Source of the DNA: Thysanoteuthis rhombus | Lineage: Eukaryota; Mollusca; Cephalopoda; Oegopsida; Thysanoteuthidae | NCBI GenBank assembly: GCA_963457665.1 | Contig: OY735231.1 | Coordinates: 33,422,869 to 33,486,868 of the forward strand | Direction: 5' to 3' | Length of the DNA: 64,000 nucleotides | Shown here: in pieces, positions 46,764-59,249 of the stretch | Layout of the letters: every line of letters starts with the position of its first letter | Position numbering within the stretch: the stretch's first letter is position 1 | Program-made: the position numbers and the translations under genes | The notes under the pieces: model-generated | Databases searched by the model: none | Told to the model about the DNA's origin: nothing | The model's input: only the letters and a program-made list of their open reading frames with translations

Positions 46764-47475
46764 GATGGAGAGAGCAAGAAAGTTAGCCTACACATGAACT
46801 TCAGTAAGACGAAGATCATGTGCAACAACCACATCGGAGATAAAAACACTAAGATCAAAATCGAGGATACAGTACTGGAGAAAGTAGATCACTACATTTA
46901 CCTAGGACAACGAATCTCCATGAGACCCTCAAAAGAAGAAGAAATCAAGCAAAGAATCACCCCAGGATGCCAAGCCTTCGACACAGCAAGCTCAACCTTC
47001 AAAAATAAGTAGATCCCATTAATCCTAAAAAGAAGGGTGTACAACCAATGCACCCATCCAATAGTCACTTATGAAGCTGAAACATAGAACCTAACCAAGA
47101 GACAGATCCGCAAATTGAGAACTATGCAACATGCACATGAAATAATTATGCTGGGCCTCACATGGAGAGACCATAAGACAGCACAGTACATCCAAAAGAA
47201 GACAGGGGTCAAGGACACCATAGAATCTATTAAAAATCTTAAATGGCAGTGGGCTGGCCATGTTGCAAGAATGGTGGACAACCGCTGGACATCGTGACTC
47301 ACGACATGGATCATCAGAGATCACATGCGCAACCGGGGCCGGTAGAGTATTAGATGGAGAGACGAGCAAGACAAATTCAGAAAGTACTGGCTCTGCGACG
47401 CCCACCAGAAGTGTGGCAAATCCTGGGGAAGACGTTGAAAGACGTTGAAAGACTTATTATGATGATGATTATGAT
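46757..47475 (+). pseudogene. RTE-like relic 5, 3' half in plus orientation
   Basis: Continues the element where the inverted half stops: GESKKVSLHMNFSKTKIMCN, TKIKIEDTVLEKVDHYIYLG, KQRITPGCQAFDTASSTFKN, YNQCTHPIVTYEAET, KLRTMQHAHEIIMLGLTWRD, NLKWQWAGHVARMVDNRW. A (TTAT)GATGATGATTATGAT tail follows at about 47455-47480. Together with 45860-46763 it makes one copy whose 5' part is inverted. Confidence 0.92.
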
Positions 47476-47979
47476 AATGATGTATGCATTGGTTTGAGCG
47501 CTTATCATTAAATGATGTTTGGCAAGCTAGTCTCACAGACTTTTGCGAGTGTAAAGAATTCTTCACGAAATGTTCAGGTGACTGATCATTAGAATAAACA
47601 AAATTATGTTTTGATTTCATTTCTTGTGCTATTTGTGCATAAACAAACAAGACTAGTTGCTTAGAGGTGAGAAACCAGATGTTATAATTAATGCAGTAAT
47701 CCATCAGATTGTTCAGTTCCCATGATGACACGTCTAGTCTAAGTGACTGGTTTCATAGTTTTACGAAAAGTACGAAAGTATGTAAGAATATTTGTTAGCA
47801 AATCCTCTTTGGTGCAATATAAAACTATTTTTTCACACAATTTAATTTTGGAACTATGTTCACATTGATGATATTATTGGTTTACTGAAGGTGAGAATTG
47901 GCATGCTTTCTCTTTACATTGACAATTTATATCTTAAATCCTATATATGAATATCTATAAATGTAAAAAAAGTTCATAA

Positions 47980-48480
47980 CATAAGCCAATCTGAACCAAT
48001 ATAGACAGGGATACTGAATATCATGCAGGGATCCCAAACATAACTTTTGGGACCTATTCATACATCGTAGCTATTTGTCCCGAAAATAACTCAGAATTTA
48101 ATCAGCCAATCTGAACCAAACCTCAGCCGGGATACTATGTATTATGCATGGATAGCAAACACATTTGGAGGCTGATCCATATACAGTTACCTCCTCTGCA
48201 TCGTAGCTATATGTCCATACCACTCAATATCTCAAAAGTTTTTCGATGAATTTAAATGAAATGTTATGCGTAGACCGTGGTCTAGGAAGGAAGTGATTCA
48301 ATTTTGGGAGCTGATCCATGTAGACTTACCTCTCCTTGTCGTAACTATATGTCCACATCACTCAATATGTCCGAAGGTTTTCGATGAATTATAATGAAAT
48401 TTAGCAGAAGAGTGGGTTGTGGACTTAGAAGGAAGTGATTCATTTTGGGGGCTGATTCAGTTACCTCTCCATGCATGGTA
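47980..48480. repeat. Tandem repeat, ~121-141 bp, four units
   Basis: The phrase GGGNGCTGATCCAT recurs at 48051 (as GGGACCTATTCAT), 48172, 48310 and 48451, and CGTAGCTATATGTCCAYA follows in each. The phrase AAGTTTTTCGATGAATTTAA recurs as AAGGTTTTCGATGAATTATA. CAATCTGAACCAA is repeated at 47987 and 48107. Confidence 0.85.
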
Positions 48481-49358
48481 GCTATTGGTAGTGAATTAAG
48501 GTACCCATAAAAGAATTTAGAAACTAGCAGAAAATTCTGTCTCTGGAGAGAGTTTTCAACTAGTTCACGTATTATAGGAGAGGAAATGATGGTTTTATTC
48601 AGAATCAGACCCTTCTTTAATAGTTAATAACTAATAGTTTAACTAATAAGCTGACCAAACAAAAAACATCCTGCCCTGCATCACTAAAAGGTTTAATGTT
48701 AGGAGAGGAAAAAAAGAACGATTCATTGACTGTTTTAAGGTATCTAACAAGCATATCGAGAAGTGTAAATAATTACTGTTTATCTTCTATAAACCTTGTC
48801 CGGCATGATGGTATTTGCAATGGTAAATGCTAAGCCAAGTGAGAGAAGACAGAATGAAAAGAGGCCATTTTCCAAGTTTCCATATGGTGGAGCTATATTT
48901 ATTGTTAACTCTCAAGAGAAATTACGTCCCGAAGCATCGAGATCAGAAAGCTAATAAATGTACAGCAATACAAATGAATAACATCACATTATAAGTACAG
49001 GAGTAAAGCTGAAATATAAGTAACTAAAAGCATATGGCTATTTTTCTTACCGTGGCGCTTACAAAGGAAATAATAAGACTGAAAAGCTTTCAAATCATGA
49101 TTGTCAAATAAATTCATATACACAGAAGAGGAGAGGATAATGCATTTTGTGTTATAGTCAATAGTACGTATTTTTGTTTCAACTGATATTACTATTATTA
49201 CAAACAATACTTCGTAAAAGTAAATTTGAGTTTGAAATAGTCGTACAGATTGAAAATACACTAGCTGCCTTTTCCCAACAGTCCATTTATAGTATTTCGG
49301 GCTTCTTAGCGCATAACGACAACAAGAATGTCTTTTTAGAAAAGATAATACGCGTATA

Positions 49359-49580
49359 ATGAATGTTCTACGTTCCCGTATTAATGTTCAAGTGGTGGAA
49401 CATTGGAGTAAAAATTCGTTATCATATATTACTTCAAACTGGAACGAAATTCCAAACGATGTCTCCTGTAGGTATGACAGATTTACCAATTCGTTGTTTA
49501 AATTTCAAGTCAGATCATTAAAAACCTCATTTGTTCAAGCTTCAAAATTGATTGGATTCGGTTATCTTAAGGAAAAATGA
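49359..49580 (+). pseudogene. Possible LINE (CR1/L2/jockey-type) C-terminal tail
   Basis: The frame reads NSLSYITSNWNEIPNDV, then LFKFQVRSLKTSF. This fits the pattern S-hhxxAxxxWNxLPxxh...FKxxLK that closes many CR1, L2 and Rex1 ORF2 proteins. Only the last ~50 residues are covered, and the rest (KLIGFGYLKEK) is unmatched, so this is tentative. Confidence 0.4.
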
Positions 49581-50060
49581 GAGAAAATAAAATACTTCAC
49601 ATTACAGCACCATTTTTTAAACTAACATCCCTAGTTACGACACTGTTTTTCCAAGGACTGCCTACTCAACAAACTCGCGGGTGCTAGGCTTGGAAGGTCT
49701 GCCCAATAATACCTCAAGGAACAAGCCCACACCCCCTAATCTCCAGCTCCACCCACCTCAATCCCAGAATATGTTCTGTTAACAGTAAAGGCAACATTTC
49801 AAACTTAGATATTTATAAACTGATACGTTTAGAAAGACAGTAAACATTTCAGTATGCTTCTAAACTGACTCAAGCTGATACTGTCTGGCACAGAAAACAC
49901 AGTGAGGCAAGAGCATAGATACTTCGGATGAATGCACAGGGAAACTAAATAAATGATTTAAACTACATACTGAACTTTTCAAACGAAAAATAAATGCACA
50001 CACAAAAGAATTCATGTATCAGTGAATAAAAAAGAAAAACACGAGTATCTAGCGAAAGTT

Positions 50061-50061
<1 letters not shown>

Positions 50062-50118
<57 letters not shown>
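50062..50118. repeat. (AT)n microsatellite
   Basis: About 28 AT units. Confidence 0.97.
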
Positions 50119-50120
<2 letters not shown>

Positions 50121-50538
50121 ACGCAGATACAGGTTTACTTTGAATAATGCGGTTAATTCGTTCCAAGATTGTCCGTACTGTTCAAAATCGGGCTTATCTT
50201 TCAATAATTTAATGTGTTTTCAGCTAATACTTCATTACATTAATTAGTTTGAAATACTTTACCGCACTGTATAAAAATCCACAGTAATCAAAACTGCACT
50301 GTGCAGCACGCTGGCATGTGCAATCATAATCACAACCAGTAATAGTCATACTATCTAAGATCCCCTCCCCTATTCCACTATTTTTCCTTCTCCCGTATTG
50401 GATTTTTGTCCATGCCTCTGTTTGGGGATTAGCTCATCCCTCCATTTTGGCCTTAAAAACATTTTTAAATGTTAAATGAAGCTGCCTTTTCGATAACGCC
50501 GAAAACAAACGTCCAAAACATTTCTACCAAAAACAAAA

Positions 50539-50805
50539 ATGTTCAAAATAGATTTTTCATTTACCAGATATATTGCATGTTCAATGCTATTTTCACTTTC
50601 TAAAACGAGTCGTCTGCTAGGCTTTCATTTCAGCCTGACAATCAGCAGACGACGAATCTGGGACTTGTATTCCTATCAGCACAGCAACGACTGTTGTAAC
50701 GCTTCTATGATTTACGTTGACAGGGAAATGACCGCCTTCATAAGCCACATAGAAAAGAGAAAAAAAACGGCTTACAATGCTCATGATGCTAAATTTGTCT
50801 GTTGA
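50539..50805 (+). CDS. Weak candidate ORF, 88 codons
   Basis: ATG-to-stop frame starting MFKIDFSFTRYIACSML, with a hydrophobic first third and a charged C-terminus (HIEKRKKTAYNAHD). No known family. It contains the hairpin at 50609-50653, which argues for a structural rather than coding origin. Confidence 0.15.
   Translation: MFKIDFSFTRYIACSMLFSLSKTSRLLGFHFSLTISRRRIWDLYSYQHSNDCCNASMIYVDREMTAFISHIEKRKKTAYNAHDAKFVC
50609..50653. other. Perfect 10-bp hairpin with inner stem
   Basis: GTCGTCTGCT (50609-50618) pairs with AGCAGACGAC (50644-50653). An inner AGGCT (50619-50623) pairs with AGCCT (50632-50636). Confidence 0.8.
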
Positions 50806-51100
50806 GTGTATTTTTTTTTACAGTTTTTGTTCCGAGAAATAAAAGTATTAGCAGTATGACGTGTAGACTAAAGAAATACAGCTCTCTGTAATAGATCGAT
50901 CTGACTGGTGAATCATCAACGTTTTCATTCTTGAGCTTCTACAAGACTTTACTCTCTCTCAAATTTTTGATGCTGCATTTTGTGCCAACTGAAAATTCCG
51001 AAGTCCCATCCTTGATATCAATTAGAGTTAAGGGAAGAGGCTTTATTTTATAGCAGGTCAAGCTGCTCTTTATCCTGAAGTGGGCAATCTTTCGTTTTAT

Positions 51101-51326
51101 GTCAATTAATTCAATAAAAAGGGGAAGGGGGAGCTATTTTCACTTGATGAAATATGGTTTAATTATCAATTTATGCTGTTATTATGTTTTCATTACGCAA
51201 GCTTGCGTAGGTCGTCCAGGAGCTCCAATCTTTATTAGTGCTAATGAAATACCAACAGCTCTACATACTCAGCCTAATCATTTTCTGTTAGATATACATC
51301 GTGTAACTGTTCAAGCCGTGTTTTGA
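51101..51326 (+). CDS. Weak candidate secreted small ORF
   Basis: ATG-to-stop frame of about 75 codons. An inner ATG begins MKYGLIINLCCYYVFITQA, signal-peptide-like, followed by VGRPGAPIFISANEIP. No family recognised; chance or a single exon are both possible. Confidence 0.18.
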
Positions 51327-52649
51327 AAACGATCCTATTCATTGGATTCGAGAATATTATCTGCTATAAATTAATCGTTGTCGCTAAATGAATCTTTGTA
51401 ATTTGCTACCCTTACTTTCAGTTTTAGAACGTATATCATTACGTCTTTTGGAAATGATATATTGGTGAACAGATGTAGACTGCAAACAATCTGTTGAAAT
51501 TCACAAAGTGGGAGTAGCTCCCTCTTATTCCTTGAAACTATATGCATAAAACGAAAGATCAACACAGCCATAATTCGGATGCTTCTTAAATTCTCGATAC
51601 CCTGAATGCGTTATCCTAAATTAAATTCACAACCACGCACTATTAATTATCTTTACTTTACTATTGCACTCGTGGTTTAATCCGGCATTAGACAAAAACA
51701 AAAAAACAAAAAAAAACAAGCCTTTAAAAGGTGGAGATGTGGTAATAACTATGTCGAAGGTAGCAATTAAATGGGAAAGGTGCCATTCAGGCTGTCACAT
51801 CAACAAATGCTGACTCAATAAACAATTACAGGTACTCATGCAACAATAACAATTGCTACGAGAGAATGGCAACAAAATAAGCACACGTCGGTTTACACGG
51901 GTTGTTCGAAAATATTTACTAACATTTTGTGAACATCTCATAAACGAAAAACTGTGCTTTAGTGTCTGTAAAAAAATAGGAATATAAGGCAAAACAAACT
52001 TGAAAATTTAAATGAAGAATGAAAATCAGTAAAATCCATAATCGCTAAACAAAACAAAGTACTTTACGGCGGCGACACGTGTATTTTGTCGAGTACGCAC
52101 TAATACTAACTTGGTTTTGCAATATTTTTTTTTTTTTGTATTAGTAAAATTTGTAGAACATTTATCACTCTATCATTAATTCCAATTATTGGCATGTTGT
52201 ATTATTCTCTACTTGCAAATTGTACATCAACAAATCGGAAATGAAATATGCATTGAACATTAAACAAGATTACCCGTGCGTTGCTTCTCTCGCCATAACA
52301 TTTTGACAAAATATAAAAAGGAATGTTTTCTTGATTACAGCAGTAAAATGTGAAATAAACAATTTCACATTTTAAGATGAGTAAGTCAAAATAATCCTAT
52401 GTTCCACTTAGCAAAAACTAACAGTAAATCGATATTAAGCTCGCACGCTTCCGAAATAACTTGCGAATATCACCATTAAATTAGGAAAACATTTATTTAA
52501 AAGATTGTAAAAATAATGTATGTTAATAATAATGATTAGAATTCACTAAAATGAAATAATGCAAGTATATGCCGAAGAAAAAAAAAGCGAAGTTGCCAGT
52601 TAGTTACAGAATCGATTTTTCTCTGTACACGGACTTCTCATTTCTCTCT

Positions 52650-53130
52650 GTTTTTGTAAGTTTCCCTACTAGCGGAGGCGAGGCGTCCACTGTCATTTTT
52701 CTAGGGGCTGGGGTAACTATAGCATATATTCCCAGAAGGGCAAAAGGGTATATTCGGAAAAAAATATATATCTTGATAGCAACCCTGTCACACGATAGGC
52801 ATTCCACCCACCATTTGTAGTGTAAGCAAGTACGACCCACTGTATGATCCAGATGTCTGATGGTGCACTTGACCACTGACGAATATGCATAATCTGACCC
52901 AAGATTGAGCACCAGCGAATAATAATGCAGTATCTGTATGCGGGAACATTTAGTTGGGGTTACATAAAACGATTGTACTGCACGATTATCGTTTATTGAT
53001 TATTAAGTTCCAACTTTCGAACACCTCGCTCTCGGTGAAAAGGTCTGATCCACGGAGGGAGGGAGGACAATTTCTTGTTCCCTCACCCCAGCGGATACCC
53101 ATGCCTATTAGTTTCTATAAGGACCCCCTC
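52650..53130 (+). repeat. Dispersed repeat M, copy 1
   Basis: Shares with 56690-56960 a TATTCCCAG...GGGTATATTCGG-type segment, GCAACCCTGTCACACGAT / GAACGCTGTCACCATCGA, GTTACATAAAACGATTGTAC / GTTACATAAAATAATCGTAC, GGTGAAAAGGTCTGATC / GGTGAGAATGTCTGATC, and CCCAGCGGATACCC / TCAAGCGGACCCCC. Similar frames on both strands are by-products. Confidence 0.7.
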
Positions 53131-53149
53131 CTTCATCACCCAACATCAT

Positions 53150-55790
53150 AACAGGTGAGAATTTGAGAATATGTTCGGTGATCGGGTTGTATTCGGTAAC
53201 GGGCAAATTACACAATACTCTGGATAATAACAGTATTTGTTTTGAGTTCAGTTCAGAATAGAAAGTGAAAATATGTTTGTTTCGTAGCTTTATTTTGTCC
53301 CTTGTTTTGTTTATATCTGAAAGTGAAACCTAGCTGTGCAGAAGGGAGTTTTCAAGTCGGGTCGCTACTTGAAGCTATGGTAAACAATAAAAAAAGCCAA
53401 AAAGTGACATAAAATGTGGAAAAGAAAAAATACTGTAATTGCAAATAAATCAATATGCTGTTGTTTTTTTTTCTTTTTCTTTTTTTTCAAACCCTAAAAT
53501 CATATTCTTTGTTATTTTTTCCTTCTTTGTCCATTATTTTCTAATTTCGCTAAACCCAGAAAAGGCAACTGTGGGTTGGGGCACAGGAACTCTGGGGGCG
53601 TAAAATATCCGAGGAACACTGGAAAATCAAAAAAATAATCCCAAAAGATTGGGGGAAGTCAATTAAACCTAGCACTGCGACTATCAAATTTAATAAATTA
53701 CAAAACTTATTTCTTTCATTCATACTTAATAATTTAATTGGTAGACTACGAGCCAGTTGGTTAAACTATCACAAATTTATCATTTCTTGATAAATTTACC
53801 CATAAGATCCCACCAGAATTTCGAGAAGAGATTTCAGTAAATCTAATCTGACAGACATCTTCCCGAAATAGGGGAGAATTTCCAACAAGGCTTGATTAAA
53901 TTTTCATTATTTCTGTTAGTTTTGATAATATACACATTATCAAATAAAACTGAAACATACTGAATAATTCCATTATGTGTTCCTGGTTTTAAATATGTTT
54001 ACTTAACTTGATACCCAACCAACTTGCGAAAGTAGTTTTTTCCCCCGTGAAAGAAAGGTATTTACCTAATGTCGGGAGTAATGGAAAAAAATTAAAAGAT
54101 TTTAAAATGAAATATCATGAAGATGAAATGTGGTTACTGTAATGCATATAATCTCAAAATGCTTTAACTTTGATCTTAAAATAATTCGTCAAAATAGTTC
54201 AAGAATTTGTTATTCTGGAGAGCTGATAAAATACTGTGAGGTTAGGTGGGTTTTTAAAACATTTCATTTTCAGTCAATTTGTTTACCGAACTTTAAACTT
54301 CTTGTTTTTGCTTGTTAAAAAAAAAAACACAACATCTCTTTCTTAGCGCACATTGCTTTTGCAATAAATGAAAAATCTTTCTTACTTACTTCTTTAAAGG
54401 AAGAGTTTTCTCTCTCGGTTACAGAGAATTGGTTCATCAACTTTCTCCTTTTTTTTTTTTTAACTTAGCCAAGAGCAGACGCTACTCATTTGTACGGAGG
54501 CGGGTCGAAGTCTGAAAACCAGCTGCCGCACACAGTAGCATATTTTTTTCGCCTGCAAATTAATATTAACTCATTCATATGAGTGCATGAAAAGTAATTT
54601 ACTCAGCCATTCATTAAAAATGGGGAGATTTAAAGATTAGAATTTTTTAAAAATAAAGGTTTCTTGAGTTCGGCTGTTGTCGGTAAGTATCGCCACTCCC
54701 TCGTCGCCTTCTTTCTGAACATGTGGTGAGATTGGATACAACTTCAACTGCTTCCCTACTGCGCTTTCTTGCAGTGGACTTTTCCTACTGCGAACAAAAG
54801 CAGTGTTCTGAATTTATTCATCCACATATCTATTCATTTATTCATTCATTTATATATTTATTGTCTTCTCTGGGGCTATAACAAAATTAAACGAAAAAAA
54901 ATCTACCTGGCTAGTCTTGTCGGAAAAAAAATGCTGCTGCTATCATCAAATGCAACTACTGCTGCCATCAGCATTTTGCCATAGGGTATGGACAGGGTGG
55001 TTTATCTCATAAAATATTACATTGATTAATTATGAACTTGTTGCATCCACCTGGGTTGAGTGTCACGGCACATTGTGTCAAGTTGGGTTGGGTGTCATGA
55101 CTCATTTATTGAAATGGACAAGTTCGAATTTAGAATACAACCTGAAAAAACCTTATTTACGCGCTGTTTGTCAAATCTGCTTTTGCACCACACTTGATAA
55201 TCGTAACATTGGTATAAATCGTAGAACATTCCTTCCCTCGTTATAAGGCGGGTGTCGGGGTCCAAGAAAGCCAACAACGCTTTATAACCGAGCCACGATC
55301 AATCTAAGTATTTCGGACTTGAAACTAGCTATTTGGAGCTAGATTAATATTTGGGGGTTCACTATCCAAGCAAGTTATAATGTTAACTGTGGTAAACTAA
55401 CCACGTTATAATAATTAAACACTACAGTAACATCTGTCTTGCTTCTGTCGGTAAGAACAGAAAAATTAAGTTGACAATTTGACTTGATGCAGTAATGGAA
55501 ATGGGTAACTAGGTATACGATAAAGATATACCTAGGATTTACACTCGGGGATTTACAGAGGGGCACATTAGGGATAAGTGAAGTGAACTCATGTAGCTAG
55601 GGATTCCGAGGCCCTTGTGGGTAATTTCCGTTTTTCAAATATGACCAATTTCAGGGCCGTTTCGGACATTCAAAAAAACTTGGAATTTGAGAACTAGCTT
55701 TACGCCGCCCCCGACACCTTCTTCCCATTTCCACCCCTGAACGCGTTTAAAGTCAATAGATATGATTTCTATAAATATTTGATGGTTGGT
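53150..55790. other. AT-rich spacer, no gene seen
   Basis: Long poly-T runs (53464-53487, 54450-54461) and AT-rich sequence. No gene, RNA or shared repeat recognised. Confidence 0.4.
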
Positions 55791-56059
55791 AGGACCATAA
55801 GTAAATAAGATGAATGAATGAATTTTATGGACAGCACATTGATCTTAATCCTTGCTCAGTTATCGGTATTATAGGGACCAATCTAACTAAGTTGTGCAAA
55901 AAAAAAAAAAAGGCTCCGCGAGATTCCCTCCAAAACGCTATAAGAAAAATATTTGAAAAATTAAATGTCGGATACATTCACGGATTATTAGCCAATCACG
56001 ACCTTTAGCGGGTAACGTTGGTTTCGTCTGGAAGCCTTGCAAGATTATATACAAACAAT

Positions 56060-56300
56060 GAAAGCAGATATTTCATCTGCTAATCCCCAGACCCGTGCCA
56101 TGGGGCACGACCGAGTTGACTCACATCACATTTACACGAATTCACCTGCGCGCAAGAGGCTATGATAATCGAAGACATTCGCCAACTGTAGGCAATACAT
56201 ATGCTTACGTTTATAAACATTTACTAGAACACACATTAATGAATTGTGAGCAACTGCTTTTCTCAATTAATCCTTTCTGTTGTTTGAATATATTTACAAA
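56060..56300 (+). pseudogene. Possible jockey/I-type LINE C-terminal relic
   Basis: A frame reads ELTHITFTRIHLRARGYDN, then VYKHLLEHTLMNCEQLLFS. It resembles the TRLRxGHTRLTHG...HhLxxC block after the RNase H domain of jockey-type proteins, but the expected Cys pair between the two parts is missing. Weak, single-region evidence. Confidence 0.28.
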
Positions 56301-56689
56301 TGCTCACGCAATCTTACGCGAACCTAAAATGCCTCTCTACGTTTTTACATTCAGACTGACATCAACATTTACAGAATATAATATTACGTTCATTTCGGTC
56401 TCTTTTGGATGCCAATATAATTTGACAATCCACATTAAATGCTAATCAATTCTTGTCGCTATTATTTTAAATAAAGAATATACATTTATTATATTCACTT
56501 CTCTGTCCTATGATTTATTCAAACATTTTTTCAAATCATAAAATTCGAATGTTGATCATCGTAGCATATATGGTTAGCCTACAGTATTATAAAATTGAAG
56601 CTATCGACTTGAAACAAAATAAAATGTAAATAAGATAAAATTAAAAACCACAGCAGCGAATTTTATTGAAAATTATATATCACAACCAT

Positions 56690-56960
56690 GGTCATCCTCT
56701 TTTTCCAAGGAGAGAGTATATATTTCCAGGGTGGGGGAAAATATATATTAAGAATTTGTCATGGCAGGAACGCTGTCACCATCGAAATATACCGAATACC
56801 ATCTTTATATATGCGTACATTGAGTTAGGTTACATAAAATAATCGTACAGCACCCTTAGAGTCTATAAAGTTCGAATCTTCAACCTCCTCTCGCTAGGTG
56901 AGAATGTCTGATCAGAGGGGGCCGTTTGCCCCCACTCAAGCGGACCCCCGTGATTGTTTC
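56690..56960 (+). repeat. Dispersed repeat M, copy 2
   Basis: Same-orientation counterpart of 52650-53130, shorter by an internal deletion of roughly 150 bp. Confidence 0.7.
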
Positions 56961-57328
56961 AACCATGATCGCCGTGTGACACTGGATTGTCTTTTATATT
57001 AAACAATTGAATATTAAATCACTTCTGCTTATTGAACGAATGGGGTGATAATGGTTGATGGGTTGGATTATAATACAGGCGGGAAGCATATAAGAATATT
57101 GTTGATTTTTATCGTTCAGAAAGATTTTTCCCCAATGCTATGAAATCGAGGATATGGTTAAACAGCAGTATTGGAAACCAACAATTGATTTGGAAAAATG
57201 CATAAATTTGTAATACTTTCCTAATTGTCAGAATTACATTTGTATCACATCTTCGACAAATAGGGATAAGGTTATCTTATTGGTACAAAAACCCAACCAT
57301 GCATTGTATATTTGTAAACACACGAAGA

Positions 57329-57329
57329 T

Positions 57330-57361
<32 letters not shown>

Positions 57362-57366
57362 ACACA

Positions 57367-57438
<72 letters not shown>
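57329..57438. repeat. (CA)n-(TA)n compound microsatellite
   Basis: About 75 bp of CA units with TA interruptions, running into about 35 bp of TA units. It directly abuts repeat N copy 2. Confidence 0.97.
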
Positions 57439-57439
<1 letters not shown>

Positions 57440-57461
57440 TCACTGATCTCTCATCGTCAAA

Positions 57462-57895
57462 TACGTTTTTGAAGTAACCTACATAAGTAAGCCCTGTGTT
57501 TCATAAATTTAATGATGTGTTGTTTGAAATAACATCCATATACAATACGTTATGATAATACCCAATATGAAATGATACACTACATATATGACATGAGTTA
57601 TATATTAAAATCATAGCTGAAGGAGGGATGGCGTATGATTGACACTTCTGGGGAGCCATGTTGATATAACTGTCTTGTTATTAAATCCCCCAAACAGTTA
57701 CATGGTAAACAACTGATGATCCCAACAAGAAAAATTTACACATAGTACCATAATATCAAAGTCTGCGTAGAACACACACACAAAATTGCATAAATTCCAA
57801 TCACATATATTGGGAAATGAATGACTGAAATGATATTAATACATGTTGTTTTTTAAAATATATTTAGTGTTTAAAGCTGTAAATATATATTACAA
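57462..57895 (+). repeat. ~430-bp dispersed repeat N, copy 2
   Basis: Counterpart of 34750-35175: AAATACGTTTTTGAAGTAAC, AAGCCCTGTGTTTCA, GTTACATGGTAAACAACTGA and AGTGTTTAAAGCTGTAAA. Confidence 0.85.
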
Positions 57896-57959
57896 TGGAG
57901 TTATTTGATTACGATGTATCTCTGTGGTCAGTGACTCATTGTTATATACTACAGCTATC

Positions 57960-58310
57960 AGTGGATGCCGAGGTCCTCCGTATTGTGCAGTGACGAATTG
58001 TCGTCTAGGGGCGGAATCCACAGAGTGAAAGCTGAGATTCTGAAGACTCAAGTGAACAGGGCGAGAGTGGAATCTTTTAAAATCAGTCTCCTCTCTTCTT
58101 GCTCTCTGTCTTTCATTAATTCTCTTCATCAGCTTTTTGTAACCGATTTGCCGCCTTTGATTGCTGGGCTGAATGCGCACGCGCAGGCGTGCACACACAT
58201 ACATCAACACGGGAGGATCCTCATCCCATGAGTGTCCGCTGAGAGGGTGGAGGCAAACAGGGCATTTGCCTCTCCCCGGATCAGGCCTCCTCGGCGAACG
58301 TGATGAGTTT
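57960..58310. other. Less AT-rich unclassified block
   Basis: G+C is higher than in its surroundings; about 100 codons are open on the minus strand (ERQRARREETDFKRFHSRP). GTCCGCTGAGAGGGTGGAGG and TTTGCCTCTCCCCGGATCAG look repeat-like. No family recognised. Confidence 0.3.
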
Positions 58311-59249
58311 TTAAAACTGGAATCTCATTGCCAATGAAGGATTATTGAGATGTACAATTGTTTTATGTAAGCCCAATTTAATGTACCCGTATTAAAAGAT
58401 GGTATTATTCTTCATTTATGACAGGATTGCCGCTAAGATATATTCTGAAGAGATCCTTTTGTGCGCGCGCACACACACACATACATACACGCTGGAAAAA
58501 TATCCCCCATCCCCGGAAAAGCGTCAGCGGTCGTCTATGCTTTAGCCTTTTATGTATCAGATATACAGTGCGTGCGTTACACAATCTTGACATTGATTTC
58601 TAATTTATTTTTACGCTTTATCTACTTTCGAGATTCAGTAGATTCACTACATTTTTGCAGTATAACCCGAAACATTCATTAATAGCAGCAACAGCTTTGC
58701 CCATTGGGCATATCGAATATGCGTGCGCAAGTTTTGGAGCCCGGCAACTTCACAGGCTCGATTTTTATTGTAAGATCGGACTACGCCCATTCGTGTGGCA
58801 ATATACGCCCAAGTGGAAACCAAACTTTATTTGAGTTATTCAAATACTAATGTGATTATGTACTCCAAGAAGAAAACATTCAAAGAGCGAATAACCAATG
58901 CCATTGTCAATCAAATGCGAACAACCAGTTTACAGATTTCAAACTAAGCTGTGACAGAAGCCTGTAGTAACAATTCATCAAAGACAGATCATCAATAGTT
59001 TGAAAAACTACTATAATGCATTTCATCATATTTATTCGTGATGACGTCACTACTGTGTTATTACATCTGAAAAGCCTAAAAATAATCCTAAATTGAGATG
59101 TTAACAAAATCACAAAAATTCCTTGATCTGGCCCCAAATTTAATCGACCGTTTTTTGGCCCATGGCCCCCTCTCCCACAGAATGTCATTGAAATTCACAG
59201 AAAATCTCAAACGCAAGATATCCTCAAAATGCCCGATTATACACATTTA

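Noticed and set aside
47321..47731. 136-codon minus-strand frame
   Set aside because: It is antisense to the tail of RTE-like relic 5 and continues into spacer without a recognisable domain.
43880..48480. CRISPR array
   Set aside because: Units are 120-145 bp, diverged and contiguous, with no short identical repeats and spacers; the DNA is eukaryotic.
50130..50290. Pogo-like end (TA-CAGGTTTACTTTG...)
   Set aside because: The start fits a TA-CAGG end but the sequence after it lacks the usual TTATAACG-type motif and no matching opposite end was found.
57234..57477. Overlapping Cys/Val- and His/Thr-rich frames on both strands
   Set aside because: They translate the (CA)n-(TA)n microsatellite.
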